NCBI GenBank assembly: GCA_029289325.1
Contig: JARFTV010000015.1
Location: forward strand, 11,138 to 71,245
Length of the DNA: 60,108 bases
From: Alphaproteobacteria bacterium
Lineage (GTDB): Bacteria > Pseudomonadota > Alphaproteobacteria > Rhodobacterales > Rhodobacteraceae
Direction of reading: 5' to 3'
In this document: positions 49,829-57,976 of the stretch, piece after piece
Layout: each line of letters opens with the position of its first letter
How positions within the stretch are numbered: position 1 is the stretch's first letter
Translations under genes and position numbers: made by a program
Notes under the pieces: generated by a model
What the model saw: the letters and a program-made list of their open reading frames with translations, nothing else
What the model was told of the DNA's origin: nothing
The model's database searches: none

Positions 49829-51502
49829 TCAGCCTCTGCCCACGTTTCCGCCGTTCCTGGCTCGCACCCGCCCGACGCCGTTGGCCGCGCGTAGCAGCGC
49901 GCCTCGGTTCGGCTTGGCTATCGCGCCGCCGTTGGGCGCCGCCACCAGCGCGCCCCCGTTCATGCTGTTGCCCGGCAGCGCCACCCGTCCGGGGATGGAC
50001 GTGGTGACGATGCCTGCCGCCTCAGCCAGCCCCTCCGCCTCCAAGGTTCCTTCGCCGAAGGTGACGCGGATGCCTGCGCCGATGATGTGGCAGGCGGCAG
50101 CGGCGCTTCCTGCCCCATAGGCGATGCGCAGGCCCGCAGCCGTCGATGTGCCGCTGGCCGACAGCGCGCCACCCCCGACGTGATCCACGGACGCGGCCAT
50201 GAACCCCGCGTCAGCCGATGCCGTCCCCGTTGCGATTGCGATGCAGGTGGCCACCGCCCCGCGCACACCGCTTGCGGCCGCAGTTCCTGCCCCGGTCGTG
50301 GTGCCACTGGCGGTTGGCGCGCGAACGCCGGTTGCCACCGCCGCCCCGGATGCCGTGAGGGTGCCCGCGCCCGCGTGGTCGGTCGTGCCCGCCGTGACAG
50401 AGCCATCTGCCGCCGCAGTGCCGCTGGCTGACGCACTGCCCGCTCCACTGGCCGCCCGGATGCCGCCCGCCGCAGCGCCACCTGTGCCCGAGACGCTGCC
50501 CGCGCCGGAAGTAATGCGCTGCCCACCCGCCGCAGCCGAGCCAGTGCCGGTTGCAGATCCCGCACCGATTGCCGCTCTGGCCGCGCCGCCCGAGACCGTC
50601 CCGGCGGCCACGATGCTGGCCCCGCCGATGGCCGCGCGGATCGCAGAGGCCGAGGCAGTGCCCGCTGCCGATACCGCGCCCGCTCCGGCGTGATCAACGG
50701 TGGGCAGGCTGATCCGCCCATCCGCCGATGCGGTCCCGGTGCCGGTAGCAGTGCCAGCGCCAAGGGCCGCGCGGGTGCCGCTGGCCGATACGCTGCCCGC
50801 CCCGGATGCAGCGCCCGCGCCGACGTGATCTGTCGGGCCGCTTGGCTCATCCCAGGTGATCCTAAGCTGGCCTCTGGCCCCGGAGCCGGACGCCGATGTG
50901 CCAGACCCCTTGCCGCCACCACCGCCGCCGGGTGCCGTGCCGTTCGCAGCGTTGGCACCGGCCAGCGCACCGTCGCCACCCCTGCCACCGTCAGGCGTTC
51001 CCCCATCACCCCCAGCGCCGACCGTCGCGCCGCTGCCGCCAAGACCGTTGCCACCGTTGCCCGTCGACCCAGCGCCGCCGCCGCCACCTGAGCCTGCCCT
51101 GGTCCCGCCGCCGCCCTGTTCCCGCGCCCCAAGTCCGCCCGAATATGCAAGGTCGCCAGTGCAGTCAGCCGCCTGACCGCCCAAGCCATCGGTGCTGCCG
51201 CTTCCCGAGATTCCGCCCGTCGCCCGAACGAAGGCTCCGCTCTCGCTGTTGGACGTGTGCGCCCATGTGCTTTGACCAGCGACGGTGACAGCGCCACCGG
51301 CCCCCACCCGGTAGAAGATCGTCGCGCCCGGGCTGACAGCCTGGACCTTGCGGGCATAAGCGCCACCGCCGCCGCCAGCGCACTGGCCTGTGGTGTTGCC
51401 GCCACCAGCGCCAGCGCCCCACGCCTCGACCGTGATCGAGGTGACGCCGGTCGGGACCGTCCACGATCCGCTGCCTGTCGTGGTGATCGTTGTGGTTGGC
51501 AT
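49829..51502 (-). CDS. Glycine-rich repeat tail-fibre-like protein
   Basis: A 557-aa protein. Residues 1-216 form a glycine-rich domain that starts W-T-V-P-T-G-V-T-S-I-T-V-E-A-W-G and ends A-R-G-Q-L-R-I-T-W. Residues about 225-505 are some 15 degenerate copies of a repeat near 17-18 residues long (G-A-G-S-x-S-A-x-G-T-A-x-A-x-G). A short basic Asn/Gly-rich tail follows. Likely host-recognition fibre. Ends 1 bp before the next gene. Confidence 0.8.
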   Translation of the reverse strand: MPTTTITTTGSGSWTVPTGVTSITVEAWGAGAGGGNTTGQCAGGGGGAYARKVQAVSPGATIFYRVGAGGAVTVAGQSTWAHTSNSESGAFVRATGGISGSGSTDGLGGQAADCTGDLAYSGGLGAREQGGGGTRAGSGGGGGAGSTGNGGNGLGGSGATVGAGGDGGTPDGGRGGDGALAGANAANGTAPGGGGGGKGSGTSASGSGARGQLRITWDEPSGPTDHVGAGAASGAGSVSASGTRAALGAGTATGTGTASADGRISLPTVDHAGAGAVSAAGTASASAIRAAIGGASIVAAGTVSGGAARAAIGAGSATGTGSAAAGGQRITSGAGSVSGTGGAAAGGIRAASGAGSASASGTAAADGSVTAGTTDHAGAGTLTASGAAVATGVRAPTASGTTTGAGTAAASGVRGAVATCIAIATGTASADAGFMAASVDHVGGGALSASGTSTAAGLRIAYGAGSAAAACHIIGAGIRVTFGEGTLEAEGLAEAAGIVTTSIPGRVALPGNSMNGGALVAAPNGGAIAKPNRGALLRAANGVGRVRARNGGNVGRG

Positions 51503-51527
51503 GGGGCGCTACCGGCTCAGCGGCCCA

Positions 51528-51917
51528 TTACGCCATGGTCAGGGTGATCGCGCCCGCGTCGAAGATCAGCCGGTCGCCGCTGCCCACCGTGCGGGAGTTC
51601 GTCAGCGCGCCATGCCACAGCATGTTGCCGCCGCTGCTGGCATCGAAGATCGCGAAATGCGTGACCGTCCCCCAGCTGGCCGCCGCCTCGAAGGTCTGCG
51701 CATTGCTCGACACCATCGTGCCGCCGGGCGAGGATGCCGCCGCAAAGCTGATCGGTTGCCGCGCATAGCCCGCGCCGGACACCACCGTGCCGCCGCCTGC
51801 GTCGTTCGGCGCTGCCGTGTACAGCGCCAGGTGCCATGTGGTCGGGCGCGTAGCCGCGCCTGCGGTCATCAGCCAGTCGAGAAGCAGCTTCTCGGCATAG
51901 TCGGATAGGTTGGCCAT
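51528..51917 (-). CDS. Phage tail fibre domain protein
   Basis: A 129-aa protein typical of small phage tail-fibre components: N-terminal helix (L-S-D-Y-A-E-K-L-L-L-D-W-L-M), W-H-L-A-L-Y-T-A-A-P and W-G-T-V-T-H-F-A-I-F-D-A, ending in a beta strand. GGAGAC before the ATG. Upstream partner of the glycine-rich fibre gene. Confidence 0.78.
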   Translation of the reverse strand: MANLSDYAEKLLLDWLMTAGAATRPTTWHLALYTAAPNDAGGGTVVSGAGYARQPISFAAASSPGGTMVSSNAQTFEAAASWGTVTHFAIFDASSGGNMLWHGALTNSRTVGSGDRLIFDAGAITLTMA

Positions 51918-51974
51918 GGGTCAGTCTCCGTTGTTCGCCCAAGGGCGGTGATTGCATCGGGTCGAGGCGAAGGG

Positions 51975-52265
51975 TCAGGCGGCGAGATCGCCGTTGCGTT
52001 GCAGGGTCTTCCGGGCGCGCGTGACCTCGGCCAGCCAGGCTTCGGCACAGTGGTCGGCGTCCCAGAAGAACAGCCGGTTGATCCGCCGCTCGCGCCGCGC
52101 CCAATCTGCGCTGGTGCGGCCCTCGATATGGGCCCGCGCCGACAGGGTCTGGTGCATCGACCCGCCGTAGATCGTCGCGTTGATCACGCGCGAGACGAGG
52201 CTGATCAAGAAATACCCGACCTCATATGCCACATGCATCGCCTGCTGCGTCCGGCTCCGGGTCAT
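51975..52265 (-). CDS. Prophage protein of unknown function
   Basis: A 96-aa protein with an N-terminal amphipathic to hydrophobic helix (H-V-A-Y-E-V-G-Y-F-L-I-S-L-V-S-R-V-I), a central R-R-E-R-R-I-N-R-L-F-F-W-D-A-D and a basic C terminus. Overlaps the previous gene by 4 bp. Found among tail-fibre genes; no family recognised. Confidence 0.65.
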   Translation of the reverse strand: MTRSRTQQAMHVAYEVGYFLISLVSRVINATIYGGSMHQTLSARAHIEGRTSADWARRERRINRLFFWDADHCAEAWLAEVTRARKTLQRNGDLAA

Positions 52266-52684
52266 ACCTGCACCGTCATTGCCAGGCGGAAAAGCTCATC
52301 CATCTGGGCGTCGGAATAGCCCAGGAGGTAGCCAAGCTCGGTCATTGCCTGACTGGTCCGCCGCCATTCGATGGCATGAGCGATGGTCTGGCGCATGGCC
52401 CAGGGGGTGGATGGGTCGGCGGCCATGGCATCCAGCGCAGCGCAGGTGGCCTCGCCAAGCACCAGGCGGCCTTGCAAACGGCTGCAGACCATGGCGGCGC
52501 GCTCGGCCGTCAGACGTTCCGCTGGATCGGGCTCGGGCGGAGGGGCGAAGGATTCGCCGTCCCAGGTCCAGCCCGGACCTGCGTCACCCGCCTCGGGGAA
52601 GCCTTGCGCCCAGTCGGGGATCTGGTCGGGGTCGACCTCGATCACGTTGATCACGACCCCATCGGCGATGACTGCCTTTCTCAT
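52262..52684 (-). CDS. Tail fibre assembly-like protein
   Basis: A 140-aa protein starting M-R-K-A-V-I-A-D-G-V-V-I-N-V-I-E-V. A W-T-W-D-G-E-S-F-A-P-P motif is seen in many phage fibre-assembly or fibre-associated proteins, and the C terminus is helical. Overlaps the fibre gene upstream by 4 bp, as assembly chaperones often do. Confidence 0.7.
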   Translation of the reverse strand: MRKAVIADGVVINVIEVDPDQIPDWAQGFPEAGDAGPGWTWDGESFAPPPEPDPAERLTAERAAMVCSRLQGRLVLGEATCAALDAMAADPSTPWAMRQTIAHAIEWRRTSQAMTELGYLLGYSDAQMDELFRLAMTVQV

Positions 52685-53754
52685 ATCCAGATCCTCACTT
52701 CGCCGCGGGCACCGGCTGCGTTCCGCCCGCCGCCGCCGCCGGGCGCCGAGCCGGCTGACCCACTGGCACCGCCATTCCCGCCACGCACCGACTGCCCGCC
52801 AGCGCCATTTGGTGAGGCGCCGCCGCCGGCGCCGCCCATCACGGCATTGCCCCCAGCTCCGCCGGCGCCGGTGCCCGAGCCACCACCGCCGCCGCCACCC
52901 CCGATTGTCCGCGCATCGTCGCCAGCCTGACCGGTGCTCAGAGTACCGCTAACACCATTACCGCCGGCGCCCCCGCCCACGCTGCCCCCCGCACCGCTTC
53001 CCGACCCAGGAGCGGGCGCGGCACCCCCACCGGCACCGCCCTGACTGACCTCACCACCGCCGCCACCACCCGCGCCAGCGCCGCCCACCCGTCCGCCAAA
53101 GGCCGTCACCAGGGCCCCAAAACTGGTGTTGCCGCCCGACCCACCAACAGCGCCACCAGCACCGATGGTGACCGTGACGCTGCCGGGCATGTCGGCGGCG
53201 CGCACCCGGCGCATCGAGTAGCCACCGCCACCACCGCCCCCGCCGCTGCCGCCGCCGCCACCACCCGCCCAGCACTCCACGTTGATGATCTGGTCGTCTT
53301 CCAACCCACCGGGTTTCAACCAGGTCCCGCTGGCGGTGAAGGTCCAGAACCGCTGCTGAGCTGTGCCGTCCGCCACATCGGTCAAGATGCGGAATGCCCC
53401 GCCGATATATTCGATCATCGATCGCAGGCCGGGCACCAGCGCCGCCACGTCCAGCGCCTGCCCCTGACGGTTCAGAACCGGAATAGCCGCACCGCCGTTG
53501 ATCTGGAGCGTGACCCCTGCGGTATTCTGTGCGGCCCAGGTCAGGGTAAACTTCATCCCGTCGACGAAGACTCCGGCGCTGGCCAGCGGCGGGTCCAATG
53601 TCGCGGTGACAGCATTCCCCGTGCCACCCACCGCTGTCAGCGGCAGGGCGCTGGCGTCGAACAGCGTGTCGATGCGCTCGGCGTATTCGTTGAAGAAAGC
53701 GGACGGGGTGAGCGGCGGGGTCGAGGACCCGGAAACGGTGGTTCGATTTACCAT
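52681..53754 (-). CDS. Glycine-rich phage tail fibre protein
   Basis: A 357-aa protein. The N-terminal 130 residues form a globular virion-binding part (F-F-N-E-Y-A-E-R-I-D-T-L-F-D, V-T-L-Q-I-N-G-G-A-A-I-P). A glycine-rich domain follows, beginning F-W-T-F-T-A-S-G-T-W-L and ending A-R-G-E-V-R-I-W-I. The same glycine-rich module forms the N terminus of the protein at 49829-51502. Likely receptor-binding fibre. Confidence 0.8.
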   Translation of the reverse strand: MVNRTTVSGSSTPPLTPSAFFNEYAERIDTLFDASALPLTAVGGTGNAVTATLDPPLASAGVFVDGMKFTLTWAAQNTAGVTLQINGGAAIPVLNRQGQALDVAALVPGLRSMIEYIGGAFRILTDVADGTAQQRFWTFTASGTWLKPGGLEDDQIINVECWAGGGGGGSGGGGGGGGYSMRRVRAADMPGSVTVTIGAGGAVGGSGGNTSFGALVTAFGGRVGGAGAGGGGGGEVSQGGAGGGAAPAPGSGSGAGGSVGGGAGGNGVSGTLSTGQAGDDARTIGGGGGGGGSGTGAGGAGGNAVMGGAGGGASPNGAGGQSVRGGNGGASGSAGSAPGGGGGRNAAGARGEVRIWI

Positions 53755-53761
53755 GGATGCC

Positions 53762-56446
53762 TCACGGGGTCAGGTCAGGGACAAGATCGGCCGCGCCTTC
53801 GTCGACGGCGGTGATCGTGGCGGTCAGGTCGGCCTCGGGCGAGATGTCCGAGATGATCAGCCGCTTCACCTCGCGGCTGAGCGGGCCGACCGCGACCAGC
53901 GTGCCGATGGCGATGCCGGCGGGATCGATCGGTGCGGTGAAGGTCAGGATGTCGCTGTCGCCGTCCGGCCCTGCCAGCTCATGCACCGTGTTTTCGCCAG
54001 CGCGACGGATCATCGCCCCGGTGCGCGCGCCAAGCGCCAAGAGATCGGGCACGGCAAGCAGGTCGGGCACCGACAAGAGGTCGGTCGTCGATCGCACCGG
54101 CACGGTGCTGTCGAGCCGCAGCGCCGTGATGTCACCCGCGCTATTGAAGGTGATGTCGGTCACGCGGCCCGCGCCGGACTGGATTTCAAGGCTGTCATGC
54201 TGGACACCGACCAGACTGCCCCGGCGGCAGATGATCGCTTCGGCCGGGGCGGCCCAGCTGTAGAAGACTGACCGCTGTTCCAGCTGTGCGAGGTCGTACA
54301 GCGCACGGGCACGAACCTCTGCCTCGGTCGTCAGTCCTTCATAGGTAACCTGTTCCAGCCGACCGGTGTCACTGCTGACGCCCGGGCGGAAGATGGTGAT
54401 CTGGCGCAAATCGAAATCTCGGGCGGAATCGCGGAAGTTGACGCGGAACCCCTCGGGCATTCTGGCGAAGGCTTTGGTCCACTGGAAATTGGCCATGTTG
54501 CGTGGGGTGAAGATCTGCACCGGGGCCTCGGCGCTGCGGTCACGGTCGCGCACGACACCCCAGACCTCGGACTGATAGGGTTTGGCATAGCCGCAGGCCG
54601 CGACGATCCGCGCCGCTTCGTCCACCGTCGCGTCCTCGATCAGGGCGTTGGCCAGCAGTCCGCGCGCGGCGCAGTCGCTGCGCCAGGCCAGCAGCTCGGG
54701 CGTGTCGACGATGCCGCCCGGCACCGGGTCGAGGTTCAGCCAGCCAGCATAGATGTCGCGTAGATGCGGCGCAGGGTTCGACGTGATGGTCCAGTTGCGC
54801 CAGTCGGTCCCGTCCCAGTCGCGCACCCAGCCGCCCGCGACGCAGCTGACCCGGTCCAGCGCACGGTTGCGCGCCCTGACCGCAATGGTCGCCAGCCCGG
54901 CCTGCGGCAGGGGATGCTCGTTCCAGATGCTGACCGACCGCAATAGCACGACGCTGTCGCTGACACCGTTGCGACTTTGGGCTATCTGGCCCGGCGTGCC
55001 AGCATAATGAAACAGGCTGCGCGTCAACCCGCCCACCGTATAGGCCGATGCCGACCAGCTTGCGTTCAGGACATGCTGACCTCGCAGGATGTCGACCTCA
55101 TAGCGTCCCCTGGGGAAGATCGCGGGATCAAGCCGGAAAGTGGCGGTGTAGCGATCAAGCTGTGCGTTCACCACCCGGGTGCTGCCCAGGTTCTGGGCGT
55201 TCATCCAAGTGTCGCCCGACGCGCCGATGAAGGATCCATCCGCCGACCAGGCGGGGACAGCGGGCGCAGCGGCCTGAGCGGGCGCACTGACATGTGCCTC
55301 CACCCAGCCTTCAGTTGGCGAAGCTGCTGGTGACGTGATTGGCACATCGCTCCAGACCAGTCGAATGGTGGCGCGCATCTGGCGCGGTGTGGCGGCGCTG
55401 AAATGCAGCTCGGGCAGATTTATCCAGTCAGCCGTGCCCTGGAGGCGAATCCGTACCCGGATCGGCACACGCAGGAATTCGGTGTCGCTGGCGTTCTTGT
55501 TCAGCCCACCGGGCCAGATCAGGTGCAGCCACTGTTCGTCCGGGTTGTCGCGGGTCGCAAGGGTTATGGGCTGCGGCAGGGCCGCAGACAGGTCACCAGT
55601 GGTCGACTCCAGCCGCCGTCCATCATCGGCATCGACCGTGAAACCGCGCAGCTCGGATTGCACCGGCTCTGTCCGCGATTGCCGCCGGACCAGCGTGATC
55701 CTGTCGTCTCCCGGCCAGCCCTCGCGAGTCTCGACCTCGACATTCGGCAGACCGTCAATGCCCGCCGCACCAATGCGGATGTCGCTGATCTGGTGCGGAC
55801 CGGCCAGGACGTAAAGAGCTTCGACTACCTCATCCTGGCCGTCGAAATATGTGATCGGCTCAGCTGCAAGCGGCGGATAGACCTTGCGCTGCCCGACGAC
55901 GCGCGGGATGGGCCCATTTGGCTCCAGCACGTTGCCTTCGGCGCTGGCCGCGCCAGGGTTCTGAATGTTCTTGCCAGTGGGAATCACCGGGGGAGGGATC
56001 AGCGCGGACAGAAGCAGAGAGCCGACGAGCGAGACGCCAGCCGCAGCCAATGTTGCGCCCAGAGTCCCTTTGGCAAAAGCGGCACCAAGGCCAAGTTTCG
56101 TCAAGCCGCCGCCAGCGATGAATCCGGTCAGCGCGGTCAGAGCGATCGCTGCGACCAGCGCCAGGATGTTCTTGCCGCCACCATCCTTCCCGCCGCCCAT
56201 CGGAGGGGCATGAAAGGTGATCTCGACCGGCGCGCCGTTGTAGCTGGCCTTGGGTCGGATCAGGCCCCAGGCACTGCGCTGGACCTGCCGCCCGTTGACG
56301 CAGATCACCCCGCGCGTGTCGAAGTCATGCGGCAGGCAGTCCATGTCCGCGCGCAACTCGGCCAGGGTCCGCCCTTCGGGCAGCCAGCGCACCTGCGGCG
56401 CCTTCAGGCTTGCGAATTCGCGGTAGACGGCAAGCTGGCCGGTCAT
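53762..56446 (-). CDS. Phage tail tip protein, host specificity J (TipJ-like)
   Basis: An 894-aa tail tip/central fibre protein. The N-terminal domain (M-T-G-Q-L-A-V-Y-R-E-F) and Y-N-G-A-P-V-E-I-T-F-H-A-P-P are followed by an unusually hydrophobic stretch at about 92-155, then the long beta-rich body with G-N-V-L-E-P-N-G-P-I-P-R-V-V-G-Q-R-K-V-Y-P-P. This matches TipJ-type lambda J homologues that contact the host receptor. Start 56446 overlaps the peptidase gene by 4 bp. Confidence 0.85.
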   Translation of the reverse strand: MTGQLAVYREFASLKAPQVRWLPEGRTLAELRADMDCLPHDFDTRGVICVNGRQVQRSAWGLIRPKASYNGAPVEITFHAPPMGGGKDGGGKNILALVAAIALTALTGFIAGGGLTKLGLGAAFAKGTLGATLAAAGVSLVGSLLLSALIPPPVIPTGKNIQNPGAASAEGNVLEPNGPIPRVVGQRKVYPPLAAEPITYFDGQDEVVEALYVLAGPHQISDIRIGAAGIDGLPNVEVETREGWPGDDRITLVRRQSRTEPVQSELRGFTVDADDGRRLESTTGDLSAALPQPITLATRDNPDEQWLHLIWPGGLNKNASDTEFLRVPIRVRIRLQGTADWINLPELHFSAATPRQMRATIRLVWSDVPITSPAASPTEGWVEAHVSAPAQAAAPAVPAWSADGSFIGASGDTWMNAQNLGSTRVVNAQLDRYTATFRLDPAIFPRGRYEVDILRGQHVLNASWSASAYTVGGLTRSLFHYAGTPGQIAQSRNGVSDSVVLLRSVSIWNEHPLPQAGLATIAVRARNRALDRVSCVAGGWVRDWDGTDWRNWTITSNPAPHLRDIYAGWLNLDPVPGGIVDTPELLAWRSDCAARGLLANALIEDATVDEAARIVAACGYAKPYQSEVWGVVRDRDRSAEAPVQIFTPRNMANFQWTKAFARMPEGFRVNFRDSARDFDLRQITIFRPGVSSDTGRLEQVTYEGLTTEAEVRARALYDLAQLEQRSVFYSWAAPAEAIICRRGSLVGVQHDSLEIQSGAGRVTDITFNSAGDITALRLDSTVPVRSTTDLLSVPDLLAVPDLLALGARTGAMIRRAGENTVHELAGPDGDSDILTFTAPIDPAGIAIGTLVAVGPLSREVKRLIISDISPEADLTATITAVDEGAADLVPDLTP

Positions 56447-56835
56447 CGGTGGACATATCTCCGGTATCCCGCGATGCGGCCGCGGATGGTGTAGTGGTCG
56501 ACCGGCACCAGGACCGATCCCGTGTCTTCCTCGGCGTGCAGGACGCGGCGGCATTCGGCCAGGATCCCGACATGACAGACTGCCCGCCCACCCCGGGCGC
56601 TGCGCATCACGACCAGATCGCCGGTCACGGGGCTGGCCGGTTCGCGCCAGATCAGGCCCTCGTCGCCGCGCCGCATCTCTCGTGCCACCCGCACCAGGTC
56701 GCGCGGATCGATGTCGCCGAACTCGGGCAGGTCGATGTCGAACTCATCAGCATAGAACCGGCGCACCAGGGACCAGCACGTCACCTGGCCGGGCCCGGTG
56801 CCAAAGGGCAGGCCGATGTAGCGGGTCAAGTCCAT
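56443..56835 (-). CDS. Phage tail NlpC/P60 peptidase
   Basis: A 130-aa C40-family cysteine peptidase with catalytic Cys20 (Q-V-T-C-W-S-L-V) and His88 (V-C-H-V-G-I), plus G-D-L-V-V-M. In lambda-like phages this tail-tip hydrolase (gpK-like) helps penetrate the cell wall. Start at 56835 (M-D-L-T-R-Y-I-G); an earlier start at 56862 overlaps the preceding gene. Confidence 0.87.
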   Translation of the reverse strand: MDLTRYIGLPFGTGPGQVTCWSLVRRFYADEFDIDLPEFGDIDPRDLVRVAREMRRGDEGLIWREPASPVTGDLVVMRSARGGRAVCHVGILAECRRVLHAEEDTGSVLVPVDHYTIRGRIAGYRRYVHR

Positions 56836-56840
56836 CGCGA

Positions 56841-57350
56841 TCACCGGAACAGCCCCGGGCAACGGGTCTGGGTGGCGCGCAGGCCGGGCCAGGGCTCCTG
56901 GCTGTAATCGCGCAGCATGACGCGGCCGCTGATCTCGGCCACCGTGCCGGTCACATCGATCAGGTCGAAGCCCGCAAAGGCGTAGATCGGCGCACCGCCC
57001 GGGATCTCGACCCGGGGCACGTCCGACAGGTCGAAATCGGCGCTGGACCGGATTTCCAGGCTGACCTGGGCGCGGTCATTCAGACCCAGCAACGCCCGGC
57101 CGATCCGGGCGTCGACATTCTGCATCTTCAGTTCGGTCATCGGCGGGCCCTCGCCATCCGACAGGATGCCGAAGTCGAAGGGCAGGCCGATGAAGGTCTT
57201 GCCGCCCACGACATAGTCCAGCACGTCCGAGACCACCCGGATGGGCTCGGGCAGAAGGGGGTGCGTGACCGTCAGGAAGGCCAGAAGCGCATCGACGCTG
57301 TCCTGCGCCTCCAGGCCCTGTTTCACATCGGCGTCGATCGGGCGGCTCAT
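56841..57350 (-). CDS. Phage minor tail protein, DUF1833-like
   Basis: A 169-aa protein (M-S-R-P-I-D-A-D-V-K-Q-G-L-E) with L-A-F-L-T-V-T-H-P-L-L-P-E-P-I-R-V-V-S-D and F-I-G-L-P-F-D-F-G-I-L-S-D-G-E. That order matches DUF1833-type tail proteins placed before the NlpC peptidase in siphophages. Overlaps the upstream gene by 4 bp. Confidence 0.78.
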   Translation of the reverse strand: MSRPIDADVKQGLEAQDSVDALLAFLTVTHPLLPEPIRVVSDVLDYVVGGKTFIGLPFDFGILSDGEGPPMTELKMQNVDARIGRALLGLNDRAQVSLEIRSSADFDLSDVPRVEIPGGAPIYAFAGFDLIDVTGTVAEISGRVMLRDYSQEPWPGLRATQTRCPGLFR

Positions 57351-57976
57351 GGCGTGAAATAGACCCTGCGCTTGACGCCCCCGGGGGCGGTTGCCGGGAT
57401 GCCGCCGGCCGTGATGACGACCCCTGCGGTGAAGGTTTCGACATCGCTGGTCGATGTGGACCAGACGTTGAAGGTCCCAGTCACTCCGGGCAGGGCGCTG
57501 GCCGCGACCTTCTGCCCGCCGATGCCGTAGACGCCGGCATTCCAGTCGGCGACAACCTGCGGCACGACCGAAGCGCCCGGCCGCAGATAGGGCCCCCACC
57601 AGGGGGTGCCCGGCATCCGCATCAGCTTCAGCCCGAGGTCATGCAGATCCGCGCCGCGCGCGACGAGGCTGTAGGCCAGCTCGCCCTGCCCGATGATCCG
57701 CCACAGCGCCGCATCGCCGAAGACCGGGTCGCGCCAGCTGAAGGACCGGGTTCCCCGATCCAGGCCGGTGCGCCAGAAGCTGCGGAACACGGCCAGGTCA
57801 GCCTGCCGCAGGTTGCGGAAGGTTGCGTCATAGATCTCGGGATCCGCCGTGGTGCGGGCGCGCAGGATCGGCGGGCCGTAGTCGGTCTTGAATCGGGCGC
57901 GGCTGTCCACAGGCCCGCCGGTGAACTCGTCGCGCTTCGGGAACTGCGGCAGCGCCGTGGGCCAGTTCGGGATCAT
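57347..57976 (-). CDS. Phage minor tail protein
   Basis: A 209-aa protein beginning M-I-P-N-W-P-T-A-L-P-Q-F-P, with Y-D-A-T-F-R-N-L-R-Q-A-D-L-A-V-F-R-S-F-W and S-F-S-W-R-D-P-V, the layout of distal tail proteins acting after the tape measure. The C-terminal half is beta-rich (T-F-N-V-W-S-T-S). Overlaps the tape-measure stop by 1 bp. Exact subfamily not certain. Confidence 0.75.
   Translation of the reverse strand: MIPNWPTALPQFPKRDEFTGGPVDSRARFKTDYGPPILRARTTADPEIYDATFRNLRQADLAVFRSFWRTGLDRGTRSFSWRDPVFGDAALWRIIGQGELAYSLVARGADLHDLGLKLMRMPGTPWWGPYLRPGASVVPQVVADWNAGVYGIGGQKVAASALPGVTGTFNVWSTSTSDVETFTAGVVITAGGIPATAPGGVKRRVYFTP

Noticed and set aside
49881-53000. Long plus-strand Pro/Ala-rich frames opposite the fibre genes
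   Set aside because: Mirror images of the glycine codons of the fibre proteins, typical of high-GC repetitive DNA.
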